42,627 bases of DNA, from assembly GCA_027533385.1 (NCBI GenBank), contig JAPZUE010000076.1, forward strand, positions 1 through 42,627. The letters are read 5' to 3'. Origin of the DNA: Rhizobium sp. (GTDB taxonomy: Bacteria; Pseudomonadota; Alphaproteobacteria; Rhizobiales; Rhizobiaceae). The notes under the pieces were generated by a model. The model saw only the letters and a program-made list of their open reading frames with translations, was not told the DNA's origin and made no database searches. How positions within the stretch are numbered: position 1 is the first letter of the stretch; each line of letters begins with the position of its first letter. The position numbers and the translations under genes are program-made. Positions 31,090 through 40,145 of the stretch are shown here, piece after piece.

Positions 31090-32178
31090 CTACTTACCCC
31101 AGATCTTGGCATACTGCTCGCGGTAACCGTTGCCTGGATCGAAGATGTTCTTGTCGCCACCATCAGAGCTGATGTTTGCCTTGGTGACGACATGCAGCGG
31201 CGAGGTGTAACCCGACCATTCGGCCTTGCTCACCGCACGGTTCAGCTCGTCGATCAGCTGCCAGCCCTGCAGGTTGAGCGGCTCGGCCACCGTCACCGCC
31301 TGATACTGGCCGGAACGGATGCGCTGATAGGCGGACTCGGAACCGTCACCGGCGGCAACGGCCTTGGGCGCACCGTCACCGGGAATGCCGGCAGCCGCCA
31401 GGCTCGGCCCCATGAAGTCGAAGTAGATGTCGTTGATCGCGAGTGCATGCGTCCAGCTTGCGCCATACTTCTGCAGAAGCGAGGTCGTCAGCGTCGGCAT
31501 GCGGTTCGAGGTGTCGGCGATCGGCGTGTCGACATATTCGAGCACGGTGCCGCCGAGCTTCTCGATCGTCTCCTTGATCTTGTCGGCCTTGGCAATCGCG
31601 ATCGCATAGGTCGAGTCGGTGAAGATCACGACGCCCGGCTTCCCACCGGCATCGGCAAAGGCCCATTTTGCGGCAGCGGCCGAGACTTCCATGGCATCAG
31701 TCGAGACATTGGCGAACAGGCAATTGGCCGGATCAGGACCGATGACCGGGCCGGCATGCCAGCTGACCATCGGGATACCCGCGTTGCAGGCCTGCTTGAG
31801 AGCTGCCTGCTGCTCGACGGCATCAAAGCCATTGATGATGATGCCATCTGGCTTCAGCGCAAGCGCCTGGCCAAAGGCGCCGGCGCGGCTCTGCACGGAA
31901 CCGGCGCCATCAAGAACGGTAACCTCCCAACCGATCTTGGCCGCCGCTTCCTGGATGCCGTTGGTGACGCCGAGAATGCCGCCATTCTTCATGTCGGCTG
32001 CGAGCACGACGATCTTCTTGGCCGCCGCTGCGGTCGGACCGCTGGTCGGGCCATCCCAGGTGGTCTTTTCACCGGCATATTTCTGGACTTCCGCCATCGC
32101 GTCCGAGATCGCGTCGGCATAGGCGGGCATGGCGGCCGTCAGCGCCAGGATCGATACGGCTAGGGCTCTCTTCAGCAT
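31090..32178 (-). CDS. Sugar ABC transporter periplasmic binding protein (RbsB-like)
   Basis: This 362-residue periplasmic binding protein has a Sec signal peptide (cleavage near AYA, residue 21) and the type 1 periplasmic-binding fold. Typical elements are KKIVVLAADMKNGGILGVTNGIQEAAAKIGWEVTVLDG, LALKPDGIIINGFD, and the hinge-spanning AAGDGSESAYQRIRSGQYQAVTVAEPLNLQGWQ. It delivers a sugar or sugar acid to the permease encoded upstream. The surrounding idonate/gluconate catabolic genes and matching operators point to a hexonate or related sugar acid, although the ligand residues cannot be assigned by eye. Confidence 0.9.
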   Translation of the reverse strand: MLKRALAVSILALTAAMPAYADAISDAMAEVQKYAGEKTTWDGPTSGPTAAAAKKIVVLAADMKNGGILGVTNGIQEAAAKIGWEVTVLDGAGSVQSRAGAFGQALALKPDGIIINGFDAVEQQAALKQACNAGIPMVSWHAGPVIGPDPANCLFANVSTDAMEVSAAAAKWAFADAGGKPGVVIFTDSTYAIAIAKADKIKETIEKLGGTVLEYVDTPIADTSNRMPTLTTSLLQKYGASWTHALAINDIYFDFMGPSLAAAGIPGDGAPKAVAAGDGSESAYQRIRSGQYQAVTVAEPLNLQGWQLIDELNRAVSKAEWSGYTSPLHVVTKANISSDGGDKNIFDPGNGYREQYAKIWGK

Positions 32179-32206
32179 GGTTTCCTCCCAAAGTAGCTGA
32201 ATGGAC

Positions 32207-33229
32207 TTATTTCGACTTCGCGCCTTTCTTTCTTTGCGCGTAACCGGCGATCCCGATGGCGATCAGCAAGGTCGTGCCGTTGAACAAGGGCTCGACCCAG
32301 AAGCTTCCTCCGAACTGTTGGATGCCGGAAATACCGACGGCGAGGATCATCACGCCGACGATGGTGCCCCAGACATTGACGCGTCCGGGTTTGATGGTGG
32401 TGGAGCCGAGGAAAGCGCCGACAAGCGCCGGCAGCAGGAATTCCAGACCAACCGAGGCCTGGCCGATCCTGAGCTTCGACGCGAGCAAGACCCCGGCGAG
32501 TGCTGTCATCAGGCCGGATGTGACAAACGCGCCGATGACGAATTTGCGGGTCGGGATGCCATTGAGTTCAGCCGCCCGCTGATTGGCGCCGATCGCATAG
32601 AGATAGCGGCCAATCGGCGTGTATTCGAGCGCGATCCAGAGCACGACCGTGATGACCAGCACATAGATCGCGGTGATTGGCAGGCCGAAGACGAAGGTGC
32701 CGTTGATCGCATAGAAGGCATCCGGAAGCGCACCGACCATCTGGCGGCCACCGGTGTGCCAGAGCGCGAGGGCGTAGAGGATCGTGCCTGTGCCAAGGGT
32801 GGCGATGAAGCTGTCGATCCGTGCGACCTCGACCAGGAGACCATTGAGCGCGCCGATCACGACACCGAGCACCAGAACGACGGCGACGGCCACCGGCCAG
32901 GGGAAGCCGTAAAGCGTCTGCAGGCTGATCGCCAGAATATGCCAGAGCACGATGCCGTAGCCGACCGTCAGGTCGATGCGCCCGGCGACCATCGGGATCA
33001 TCGCTGCCAGCGACAGAAGCGCGATAATCGCCTTGTCGGACAGGATGGCCCTGACATTGAGCATGGTCGGGAATGTGGTCGGCAACAGGATCGAGAACAG
33101 CAGGATCAGGCCGAACATCAGGATGACGAGACCATAGGTGGGCGCGAGGCGCACCAGCTTGCGGCCGGGCGACAGGCCCCGCAATTCGTCCTTGGTGGGT
33201 TCGACGGCGTTGGATTGGATACCGGGCAT
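32207..33229 (-). CDS. Sugar ABC transporter permease (RbsC-like)
   Basis: This 340-residue inner-membrane permease of the ribose/xylose class has about 8-10 hydrophobic segments. Family stretches present are VAGRIDLTVGYGIVLWHILAI (the usual GGIDLSVG region, here with ArgIle), NGLLVEVARIDSFIATLGTG, and RAAELNGIPTRKFVIGAFVTSGLMTALAGVLLASKL. It starts 8 bp after the ATPase stop and ends 28 bp before the binding-protein start. It works as a homodimer with the double-NBD ATPase. Confidence 0.92.
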   Translation of the reverse strand: MPGIQSNAVEPTKDELRGLSPGRKLVRLAPTYGLVILMFGLILLFSILLPTTFPTMLNVRAILSDKAIIALLSLAAMIPMVAGRIDLTVGYGIVLWHILAISLQTLYGFPWPVAVAVVLVLGVVIGALNGLLVEVARIDSFIATLGTGTILYALALWHTGGRQMVGALPDAFYAINGTFVFGLPITAIYVLVITVVLWIALEYTPIGRYLYAIGANQRAAELNGIPTRKFVIGAFVTSGLMTALAGVLLASKLRIGQASVGLEFLLPALVGAFLGSTTIKPGRVNVWGTIVGVMILAVGISGIQQFGGSFWVEPLFNGTTLLIAIGIAGYAQRKKGAKSK

Positions 33230-33237
33230 GGCGGTCC

Positions 33238-34731
33238 TCAGGCGGCTTCACCGGCCGATGCGGCCTGGATCAGGGATTCGGTTGATAGTTCGACGCCACT
33301 CAGCTCGGCCACGGGCAGGCCGCGGCTGAAGACGATGGCGCGATGGCAGATATTGGCGGTTTCTTCGAAATCGGTGGACACCACGAGGACGCCCATGCCG
33401 CTTGCGAGAGCCTGGTAGAGAAGGTGGTAGATCTCGGCCTTGGCTCCGACATCGACGCCGGCAGTCGGATCTTCCGCAATCAGCAGGCGGCGGCCGGAAT
33501 CGAGCCAGCGCCCGACGACGACCTTCTGCTGGTTGCCACCCGACAGCGCCTCGATGGCGAGCGTCGGATCATTCGGTGACAAGCCCACGCGCCGACCGAG
33601 TTCATGGGCGAGTTCATCTTCCGCCTTAGGCGACAGCAGACTGAGCAGGCGTCGCCCCGTGGCCGAGGGATTGAGAAAGGCGTTTTCGCGGATGGAGAGA
33701 CCCGGCGCGACACTTTCGGCGATACGATCGCGCGCCACGAGGCCGATGCCCGAGCGCATGGCGGCGCCGGCGTCCTTCAAGTCCGGCGCAACGCCGTTCA
33801 GCGTGATCTTGCCGGCATGCGGGATGAGGCCGAAAAGGGCTCGACCGACATCCTCGTGTCCAGCGCCGCGCAGCCCTGCGAGGCCGAGCAGCTCGCCGCG
33901 CTTGATTTCGAAACTGACAGGACCGACGGCACCGGTCGCGAGACCTGAAACCTTGAGAATGGACGGCCCTTCGAGAATGGCAGGCCTGGCAATTTCGCGC
34001 GCTTTCCTGCCAACGATCAGACCGACCAGTTCCTCCGGCGTCGTGTGTTCGATTGCGCGCATGCCGACCATCTGACCGTCGCGCAGGACTGCGACCCGAT
34101 CGGCGATACGGAAAATCTCGTCCAGCCGATGGCTGACATAGATCATGCCGACGCCCCGCGCCTTAAGCGGACGGAGTGCCGCAAACAGGCGCTCCACTTC
34201 GTCGGCGGGCAAGCTGGCGGTCGGCTCATCGAGAACGAGATAGTCGCAATCGGCGGCAAGCGCGCGGGCGATCGCGACCAGGGATTTTTGCGTCCGGCTA
34301 AGACTGGAAACCCGGGCGGTCGCCGAAAAATCGGCTTCGAAGAGGGACAGCGCCTTGTCGGCCAGAGCTTCGGTCGCAGACCAGTCGATCCGACGGCCCT
34401 TTTTCACATAGCCAAGCGACAGGGCAATGTTTTCGGCAACACTCATCCACTCGATCAGACCGAGATCCTGGTGGATGAAGGCGACCTTCTGGCCGCCGGC
34501 CCTGCCGGCCTCATGGGCGTAGGGTGTGCCGTCGATGAAGACGCCGCCCTCGTCGGGGCGGTGGATGCCGCCGAGTACCTTGATGAGCGTCGATTTGCCG
34601 GCTCCGTTCTCGCCGAGCAGGGCGACGATTTCGCCACGCTCGACCTTCAGCGAAACACCTTTCAGGGCCTGGGTGCCACCAAAGGATTTCACGATGCGAT
34701 CGAAAAGCAGGCCGTCTGCGGACGGTTGCAT
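33238..34731 (-). CDS. Sugar ABC transporter ATP-binding protein (RbsA-like)
   Basis: This 497-residue double ATPase of the RbsA/MglA class has a first domain with Walker A GENGAGKST, a signature-like LSRTQKSLVAIARALA and Walker B YLVLDEPTASL. The second domain has a degenerate Walker A (GLRGAGHEDVGRAL), signature LSGGNQQKVVVGRWL and LIAEDPTAGVDVG. The ATG at 34731 is chosen because GGGAGGAGGAACC precedes it; the upstream ATG at 34749 lies inside that site. It is the first gene of the importer operon and is divergent from a LacI regulator, with two palindromic operator candidates between. Confidence 0.93.
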   Translation of the reverse strand: MQPSADGLLFDRIVKSFGGTQALKGVSLKVERGEIVALLGENGAGKSTLIKVLGGIHRPDEGGVFIDGTPYAHEAGRAGGQKVAFIHQDLGLIEWMSVAENIALSLGYVKKGRRIDWSATEALADKALSLFEADFSATARVSSLSRTQKSLVAIARALAADCDYLVLDEPTASLPADEVERLFAALRPLKARGVGMIYVSHRLDEIFRIADRVAVLRDGQMVGMRAIEHTTPEELVGLIVGRKAREIARPAILEGPSILKVSGLATGAVGPVSFEIKRGELLGLAGLRGAGHEDVGRALFGLIPHAGKITLNGVAPDLKDAGAAMRSGIGLVARDRIAESVAPGLSIRENAFLNPSATGRRLLSLLSPKAEDELAHELGRRVGLSPNDPTLAIEALSGGNQQKVVVGRWLDSGRRLLIAEDPTAGVDVGAKAEIYHLLYQALASGMGVLVVSTDFEETANICHRAIVFSRGLPVAELSGVELSTESLIQAASAGEAA

Positions 34732-34775
34732 GATGGTTCCTCCTCCCATGCCCGGCCCCAGATCTTGCGTCAGGT

Positions 34776-34785
34776 TTACCGGTAA
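34776..34785. promoter_or_regulatory. GntR-like operator TTACCGGTAA
   Basis: TTACCGGTAA is a perfect 10-bp palindrome within the context GTTTACCGGTAACG. It resembles the GTTACCGGTAAC-type sites of Escherichia coli GntR/IdnR. It lies just downstream of a candidate minus-strand promoter (TTGACT at 34820-34815, TAGGTT at 34798-34793, 16-bp spacer), where bound repressor would block transcription of the importer operon. Confidence 0.6.
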
Positions 34786-34827
34786 CGTAATTAACCTACT
34801 TGCATCATTTGCCGAGTCAAGAAAAAA

Positions 34828-34839
34828 GTTATCGATAAC
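34828..34839. promoter_or_regulatory. GntR-like operator GTTATCGATAAC
   Basis: GTTATCGATAAC is a perfect 12-bp palindrome 44 bp upstream of the LacI-family gene at 34884. The identical 12-mer occurs upstream of the dehydrogenase operons at 38833-38844, and a 10-of-12 match precedes the second LacI gene. It probably mediates autoregulation of the first LacI gene. Confidence 0.75.
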
Positions 34840-34883
34840 ATGAACTGTCTCACCAGCACCGGTTCACAAGGACCGCGCCTCCG

Positions 34884-35879
34884 ATGAAGGCCAACCTCGA
34901 AGACATCGCGCGCGCCGCCGGCGTCTCGAAGATGACGGTCAGCCGCGTCCTGCGCGATGGCTCCGGCTTCTCGGCTGAGACGCGCCGGAAGGTCATGGAG
35001 ATCGCCGAGCAACTGGGCTATGTCCCAAACCGGCTGGCTGCCGCCTTCGGCTCGGATCAGGCGGAAACGCTGGTCGGCATGTGTGTCCCGCGCCTGACTT
35101 CGGGCCTGTTCGGTCACGTGCTCGACGGGGTGGACAGGGCTCTCGGACGTCTCGGCTATCAGCTGATCATCGGCGCCAACGATCATTCGATGATCGAAGA
35201 GGAAGCCTGGATCCGGCAAGTGGTGAGCTGGCGTCCGGCAGGCCTCATTCTCTCCGGTCGCCACCACACGCCCGGCACGATCGAGTTGTTGCGCAGTGCC
35301 GCCATGCCTGTCGTCGAAATCTGGGACCTGACCACAAGCCCGATCGACATGGCCGTCGGCTTTTCCCATGCCGATTGCGGCGCCGAAATGGCTCGTCACC
35401 TTCTCGCGCGTGGCCGTCGCAAGGCCGGTTATGTCGGCGCGCTCGCCCGCTCCGACGTGATGGGACAGGCGCGTTTCGAAGGCTTTCGCGACGCACTCGC
35501 CCGTGCCGGACATCCGCTCGTCGATGCCGAGATGCTGCACGACGCACCGGGCTTCTATGCCGGCTATTATGGTCTGGAGACCCTGCTCAGCCGAAAGAAC
35601 GATTTCGATGTCGTCTATTTCCACAATGACGAGATGGCGATCGGCGGCCTTGCCTTCTGCCAGTCGCGCGGCTTGAGCGTGCCCGAGGAAATCGGCATCG
35701 CCGGTTGGGGCGGGATGGAGGCGGCCTCCATCCTCCAGAAGCGCCTGACCACGACCGTTGTGCCGACGACCAGCATCGGCAAGGCCGCCGCTGAAGCGCT
35801 TGTCGCCAAGCTGAAGGGTGAACCGGTCCAGACCGTCACCTTCGTGCCGACACGCCTGGTGCCCGGCGAGACGGTCTGA
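34884..35879 (+). CDS. LacI family regulator, GntR-like, copy 1
   Basis: This 331-residue repressor has an N-terminal LacI helix-turn-helix (LEDIARAAGVSKMTVSRVLRDG, residues about 5-26), the hinge helix RLAAAFGS and a periplasmic-binding-like effector and dimer domain. Segments such as QLIIGANDHSMIEEEAWI, RPAGLILSGRHHTPGTIELL and VVEIWDL resemble gluconate repressor GntR. It is divergent from the sugar-acid importer operon and flanked by two palindromic operator candidates, so it likely controls that operon and itself. A paralogue with the same GRHHTP/GRHTP and WDL patterns is encoded at 41415-42431. Confidence 0.92.
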   Translation: MKANLEDIARAAGVSKMTVSRVLRDGSGFSAETRRKVMEIAEQLGYVPNRLAAAFGSDQAETLVGMCVPRLTSGLFGHVLDGVDRALGRLGYQLIIGANDHSMIEEEAWIRQVVSWRPAGLILSGRHHTPGTIELLRSAAMPVVEIWDLTTSPIDMAVGFSHADCGAEMARHLLARGRRKAGYVGALARSDVMGQARFEGFRDALARAGHPLVDAEMLHDAPGFYAGYYGLETLLSRKNDFDVVYFHNDEMAIGGLAFCQSRGLSVPEEIGIAGWGGMEAASILQKRLTTTVVPTTSIGKAAAEALVAKLKGEPVQTVTFVPTRLVPGETV

Positions 35880-35894
35880 CCTGGTACGCTGGCC

Positions 35895-36785
35895 TCAAGG
35901 GGTCTGGATACCGCGTCGGTTGAGCACCACCGAATAGACGCTCGTGGTCGCCGTGATGAACAACCGGTGCTTCGAATAACCGCCGAAGCAGAGGTTCGAC
36001 ACCATCTCCGGCACCAGGATCTTGCCCATCAGATGGCCATCCGGTGCGATACAATGCACACCATCGGCTGCTGAGGACCATAGGTTTCCGTCCGTATCGA
36101 CCCGTATGCCATCGGCGCAGCCGGGCGTGACCACATGGAAAATCCGGCCATTCACCGGTCGGCCATCGACCATGTCGAACACACGGATATGCTGCGGATC
36201 GGAAGAAAACATCCGCCCTGTATCCGCCACATAAAGACGGCTGCCATCCGGGCTGAAGGCGAGGCCATTCGGCCCCTGCATGTCGGTGATCACGGACTCG
36301 ATGCCACCCTCCGGCGACACCCGGTAGACCGTGCAGGGCAGCTCCTGTTCCGCCTTTGCGCCCTCGTAATCCGTCATGATCCCGTAATGCGGATCGCTGA
36401 ACCAGATCGCGCCATCAGACGCAACGATGACGTCGTTCGGACTGTTGAGGCGCTTGCCCTGAAAGCTGTCGGCGATCACAGTGATCGACCCGTCCCATTC
36501 GGTGCGGGTGACCCGACGCGTCCCATGCTCACAGCTGACAAGCCGACCCTGGCGGTCCCTTGTATGGCCGTTCGCATAGTTCGAAGGCTGGCGATAGGTG
36601 GTGACGCCATCTTCGCTCCAGCGGACGATGCGGTTGTTCGGAATGTCGGAAAACAGAAGGCAGCCGGCATCGCCGAACCAGACCGGCCCTTCCGTCCAGT
36701 CAAACCCGGTCGCCAGCCGCTTGACCGGCGCATTGCCAAGCACATAGGTGGCGAAGACCGGATCGATGATTTCGAAAAACGACAT
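35895..36785 (-). CDS. SMP-30/gluconolactonase family lactonase
   Basis: This 296-residue six-bladed beta-propeller is likely to hydrolyse a sugar lactone (for example glucono- or idono-lactone) to the acid. Family patterns include TEGPVWF (with the first metal-ligand Glu), RLNSPNDVIVASDGAIWFSDP (Asn ligand), GPNGLAFSPDGSRLYVADT (Asn/Asp ligands) and PGCADGIRVDTDGNLW. The ATG at 36785 follows GGGAGGAG. There is no signal peptide, so it is cytoplasmic. It is the last gene of the 2-hydroxyacid dehydrogenase/idonate dehydrogenase operon, 32 bp after the latter. Confidence 0.9.
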   Translation of the reverse strand: MSFFEIIDPVFATYVLGNAPVKRLATGFDWTEGPVWFGDAGCLLFSDIPNNRIVRWSEDGVTTYRQPSNYANGHTRDRQGRLVSCEHGTRRVTRTEWDGSITVIADSFQGKRLNSPNDVIVASDGAIWFSDPHYGIMTDYEGAKAEQELPCTVYRVSPEGGIESVITDMQGPNGLAFSPDGSRLYVADTGRMFSSDPQHIRVFDMVDGRPVNGRIFHVVTPGCADGIRVDTDGNLWSSAADGVHCIAPDGHLMGKILVPEMVSNLCFGGYSKHRLFITATTSVYSVVLNRRGIQTP

Positions 36786-36817
36786 GAATGAAACTCCTCC
36801 CAAAGCCGACGCGCCAC

Positions 36818-37852
36818 TCAGGCCGAAAACGCGATCTGCGCCTTCATTGCCTGGCTACGATCCGAAGCCAGTAGAAAACCCTTCTCGGCTTCTGCCAGCG
36901 ACACCGTATGCGTGATAAGCGGCTTCACGTCGATCAAGCCCTTGCGCATCAATTCAACGCCGATGGCAAATTCCTGATGGAATCGGAAGGAGCCTCTCAG
37001 TTCGAGCTCCTTGGCCGTGATCGCCATCATCGGCAGTGTCATGTCGCCACCCAGACCCAGCTGCAGGATGATGCCTCGCGGCCTGAGTGCTGGAATGGCG
37101 CCTGCAAGCGCCGCAGCAACACCGGTGCATTCGTAGAGGGCATCGAAGGCGCCCTTGTCGCCGGCATAGGCCGACAGCGCATCAGGCTCCTTCGCCGTAT
37201 TGATCACCCTGTCAGCGCCGACTTTTGCGGCGAGCGCCAGTGTGAAATCGGACAGATCGGTCGCAACGATCTCGGCAGCACCAGCGCGTCGTGCCGAGAG
37301 GATCGAGAGTACGCCGATCGGTCCGCAGCCGGTGACGAGGACCCGCTTGCCGAACAGGCTGCCCGCCCGCGTCGTGGCATGCAAAGTCACCGCCAGCGGT
37401 TCGGCCATCGCCGCTTCGCCGGCAGACAGACCCGTGGCGTCGACGCATTGATAGGCGTCTGCCACGAGACTTTCCTGGAAAGCGCCCTGGATATGCGGGA
37501 AGGGCATGGCACTGCCGTAGAAGCGCATGTTGAGGCACTGGTTCTGCAACCCCTCGCCGCAATAGCGGCACTGGCCGCAGGGCCGCGAGGGCGAAACGGC
37601 CACAAGCTGCCCGATCTCGAAGCCGGACACTCCGTCACCGATCGCCTCGACCCGAGCCGAAACTTCATGGCCAAGGATCATGGGCTCCTTTAGCCGCACC
37701 GCGCCAAATCCACCGTGATTGTAATAGTGCAGGTCGGACCCACAGATCCCGCCGGTCGCGAGGCTCAGCCGCAGCTGGCCGGCTTGCGGCTCTTCCACCG
37801 GGCGATCTTCGATCCGGAGATCCCGGGCGGCATGAATGACGATGGCTTTCAT
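36818..37852 (-). CDS. idnD: L-idonate 5-dehydrogenase-like zinc alcohol dehydrogenase
   Basis: This 344-residue medium-chain dehydrogenase is predicted to oxidise L-idonate to 5-keto-D-gluconate with NAD(P)+. Catalytic zinc ligands are Cys37 (GGICGSD) and His62-Glu63 (LGHE). The structural zinc Cys set is Cys92, Cys95, Cys98 and Cys106. The nucleotide-binding stretch is VTGCGPIGVLSILSARRAGA. The tract GGICGSDLHYYNHGGFG is the one I recall for IdnD enzymes. The ATG overlaps the stop of the preceding gene (TGATG). The reductase for its product (5-ketogluconate reductase) and gluconokinase are encoded in the divergent operon, which completes the route to 6-phosphogluconate. Confidence 0.88.
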   Translation of the reverse strand: MKAIVIHAARDLRIEDRPVEEPQAGQLRLSLATGGICGSDLHYYNHGGFGAVRLKEPMILGHEVSARVEAIGDGVSGFEIGQLVAVSPSRPCGQCRYCGEGLQNQCLNMRFYGSAMPFPHIQGAFQESLVADAYQCVDATGLSAGEAAMAEPLAVTLHATTRAGSLFGKRVLVTGCGPIGVLSILSARRAGAAEIVATDLSDFTLALAAKVGADRVINTAKEPDALSAYAGDKGAFDALYECTGVAAALAGAIPALRPRGIILQLGLGGDMTLPMMAITAKELELRGSFRFHQEFAIGVELMRKGLIDVKPLITHTVSLAEAEKGFLLASDRSQAMKAQIAFSA

Positions 37853-38799
37853 CAGAGCACCGGAGTGAGGAGGGTTTCACCGGCGAAATGCGCGGTGAGA
37901 TTGTCACGGACGAGCTTGCCCATCGCCTTGCGGGTCTCGATGGTGCCGCTGGCATGATGGGGCTGGAGCAGCACATTCGGCAGCGACAGAAAGCGCGGAT
38001 TGATATTGGGTTCGCCTTCGAAGACATCGAGGGCCGCCGAACCCAGCTTGCCCGTCTCAAGCGCTTCCAGCAGGGCTTCCTCATCGATGTTGGAGGCGCG
38101 GCTGATATTGATCAGCATGCCCTCGGGCCCGAGCGCCTCGATCACCTTGGCGCCAACGATATGGCGGGTGGCAGCGGAAGCCGCCAGTGTCACAAAGAGA
38201 AAGTCCGAGCGCTCTGCGAGCGCCACGGGATCGGCGATGAACTCCCAATCGCTGGCAAAATCCTTGGCCGAGACATCGCTATAGGCAATCTCCATGTCGA
38301 AGCCGGAAAGGCGTTTGGCGACCTCGAAACCGATACGCCCGAGGCCAAGCACCCCTGCCCTGCGTCCCCAGACTTTACGCTTCAAGGGATAGAGCCCCTT
38401 GGCCGCCCAGGACCCGTCCTTCACCCAGGTTTCAGCACCGACCATCCCGCGTGACTGGACCAGCATCATGGCGACACCGAGATCGGCCACGTCATTCGTC
38501 AGCACGTCGGGCGTGTTGGTAACCCGGATGCCGCGCTCCCCGCAGGCGCCAAGATCGACCGCATCGAAGCCGACGCCATAGACCGAGATGACTTCGAGAT
38601 TGGGGCAGGCAGCTATGATCGAAGCATTCGCTCCGAGCTCTCCACGGGTTGCGATACCCCGGATCTTAGGCCCGATCTCGGCCAGGAAGGCAGCCTTGTC
38701 GGCGGCCTCGAAGTAGCGATGCATATGGAAGCTCTGCTCCAGCGGCACCTGGTCCCAGTCCGGATAAGGCCCCATCTGCAGGATGTCGGGCTTGCTCAT
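37852..38799 (-). CDS. D-isomer-specific 2-hydroxyacid dehydrogenase (2-ketoacid reductase)
   Basis: This 315-residue NAD(P)-dependent dehydrogenase of the GhrB/hydroxypyruvate reductase group has the Rossmann motif GLGRIG, the catalytic Arg in INISRAS, Glu in DVFEGEPN and the general-acid His in LQPHHASG. It would interconvert a 2-ketoacid (2-ketogluconate, hydroxypyruvate or glyoxylate) and the 2-hydroxyacid. The ATG at 38799 has a GGGGAGAG site. It is the first gene of the minus-strand operon with idnD and the lactonase, and is divergent from idnO across a 96-bp operator-containing gap. Confidence 0.88.
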   Translation of the reverse strand: MSKPDILQMGPYPDWDQVPLEQSFHMHRYFEAADKAAFLAEIGPKIRGIATRGELGANASIIAACPNLEVISVYGVGFDAVDLGACGERGIRVTNTPDVLTNDVADLGVAMMLVQSRGMVGAETWVKDGSWAAKGLYPLKRKVWGRRAGVLGLGRIGFEVAKRLSGFDMEIAYSDVSAKDFASDWEFIADPVALAERSDFLFVTLAASAATRHIVGAKVIEALGPEGMLINISRASNIDEEALLEALETGKLGSAALDVFEGEPNINPRFLSLPNVLLQPHHASGTIETRKAMGKLVRDNLTAHFAGETLLTPVL

Positions 38800-38819
38800 G
38801 ATGTCTCTCCCCAGGATGC

Positions 38820-38849
38820 TTGACATTCGATTGTTATCGATAACATATA
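38820..38849 (+). promoter_or_regulatory. Sigma-70-type promoter for the idnO operon with embedded operator
   Basis: TTGACA (38820-38825) is followed after 18 bp by CATATA (38844-38849), an acceptable -10 element for alphaproteobacteria. The GTTATCGATAAC palindrome lies between and over the -10, the classical position for LacI-type repression. The idnO start is 47 bp further on. Confidence 0.55.
38832..38845. promoter_or_regulatory. GntR-like operator between divergent dehydrogenase operons
   Basis: TGTTATCGATAACA is a perfect 14-bp palindrome in the gap between the 2-hydroxyacid dehydrogenase operon (start 38799) and the idnO operon (start 38896), so one repressor dimer could control both. 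Its 12-bp core is identical to the site at 34828-34839. Confidence 0.75.
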
Positions 38850-38895
38850 CAAATCACGCGACGCTTGTCGAGAGAGAAAACGTAAGGAGGAAGCC

Positions 38896-39651
38896 GTGGC
38901 ACTCAACCTGTTCGACCTGAAGGGCAAGCGCGCCCTGATCACCGGATCGTCGCAAGGGATCGGTTTCGCGCTGGCCGAAGGTCTAAAGGCGGCGGGTGCA
39001 GATATCGTTCTGAACGGTCGGGACACGGCGAAACTGAACGACGCGGCCGCACGGATCGAGGGCGCCGACCAGCTCGCTTTCGACGCGACAGACCACGAAG
39101 CCGTACGCGCGGCCGTTGATGCCTACGAGGCCTCCGGCAAGGCTATCGACATTCTCGTCAACAATGCCGGCATGCAGCACCGCGCGCCGCTCGAAGACTT
39201 TCCTGCCGACGCTTTTGAGCGTCTGCTGCAGACCAATATCGCCAGCGTCTTCCATGTCGGCCAAGCCGTTGCCCGCCACATGATCGCCCGGGGTCGCGGC
39301 AAGATCATCAATATCGCCAGCGTCCAGACCGCGCTTGCCCGCCCCTCGATTGCCCCTTACACCGCGACCAAGGGCGCGGTCGGCAACCTGACCAAGGGCA
39401 TGGCCACCGACTGGGCCAAACACGGCCTGAACTGCAACGCGATTGCACCCGGCTATTTCGACACCCCGCTGAATGCTGCCCTGGTTGCCGACACCACCTT
39501 CTCCGCGTGGCTGGAAAAACGGACACCCGCCGGTCGCTGGGGCAAGGTCGAGGAATTGCAGGGTGCCTGCATCTTCCTCGCCTCGGATGCATCGAGCTTC
39601 GTCAACGGTCATATCCTCTATGTCGACGGCGGGATCACGGCATCGCTATGA
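38896..39651 (+). CDS. idnO: Gluconate 5-dehydrogenase (5-ketogluconate reductase)
   Basis: This 251-residue short-chain dehydrogenase has the cofactor motif TGSSQGIG, NNAG, active-site Ser in INIASVQ and Tyr-x-x-x-Lys in YTATK. It has the IdnO-type segments NAGMQHRAPLEDFP and GYFDTPLN, and matches IdnO/GNO enzymes that reduce 5-keto-D-gluconate to D-gluconate. The start is GTG at 38896 with AGGAGG upstream. It is the first gene of an operon with gluconokinase (4-bp overlap), a GarR-like reductase and a small barrel protein. Confidence 0.92.
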   Translation: MALNLFDLKGKRALITGSSQGIGFALAEGLKAAGADIVLNGRDTAKLNDAAARIEGADQLAFDATDHEAVRAAVDAYEASGKAIDILVNNAGMQHRAPLEDFPADAFERLLQTNIASVFHVGQAVARHMIARGRGKIINIASVQTALARPSIAPYTATKGAVGNLTKGMATDWAKHGLNCNAIAPGYFDTPLNAALVADTTFSAWLEKRTPAGRWGKVEELQGACIFLASDASSFVNGHILYVDGGITASL

Positions 39652-40145
39652 GCTTGCGTCTGGTCATCATGGGCGTGGCAGGCTGCGGCAAGTCGAGCGT
39701 CGGTGCCGCTCTCTCCGAACAGCTCCACATTCCCTACCGGGATGGCGACGATCTCCACAGCGCCGAAGCGGTGGAGAAGATGCGGGCCGGCATACCACTC
39801 ACCGACGACGATCGCTGGCCCTGGCTCGACAGGATCGCCGACACGCTGAAGGGTGACGCGCCGCTGATCATCGGATGCTCGGCACTGCGACGCGCCTATC
39901 GCGACAGAATTCGCGCTGGCGCTGGCGGCCACGTGACATTCGTCCATCTCGCGGGTGACCGCGATCTCATCGCATCCCGCATGGCCGCACGCTCCGGCCA
40001 TTACATGCCCCTGTCGCTGCTCGACAGCCAGTTCGCCACCCTGGAGCGACCGGGGCCGGACGAGGCGATTGAAGTGACGATAGACCAATCAATGGACGCC
40101 ATCGTCGGACAGGTCCTGTCCCATCTTGGAGGAAACCCACAGTGA
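39648..40145 (+). CDS. gntK: Gluconokinase
   Basis: This 165-residue kinase phosphorylates D-gluconate to 6-phosphogluconate with ATP. The P-loop GVAGCGKSSVG (residues about 9-19), the gluconate-binding FYRDGDD-like stretch (YRDGDDLHSAEAVEKMRAGIPLTDDDRWPWL) and CSALRRAYRD are typical of GntK/IdnK. The ATG overlaps the idnO stop (ATGA). Together with IdnD and IdnO it gives a complete L-idonate to 6-phosphogluconate route in this region. Confidence 0.94.
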   Translation: MSLRLVIMGVAGCGKSSVGAALSEQLHIPYRDGDDLHSAEAVEKMRAGIPLTDDDRWPWLDRIADTLKGDAPLIIGCSALRRAYRDRIRAGAGGHVTFVHLAGDRDLIASRMAARSGHYMPLSLLDSQFATLERPGPDEAIEVTIDQSMDAIVGQVLSHLGGNPQ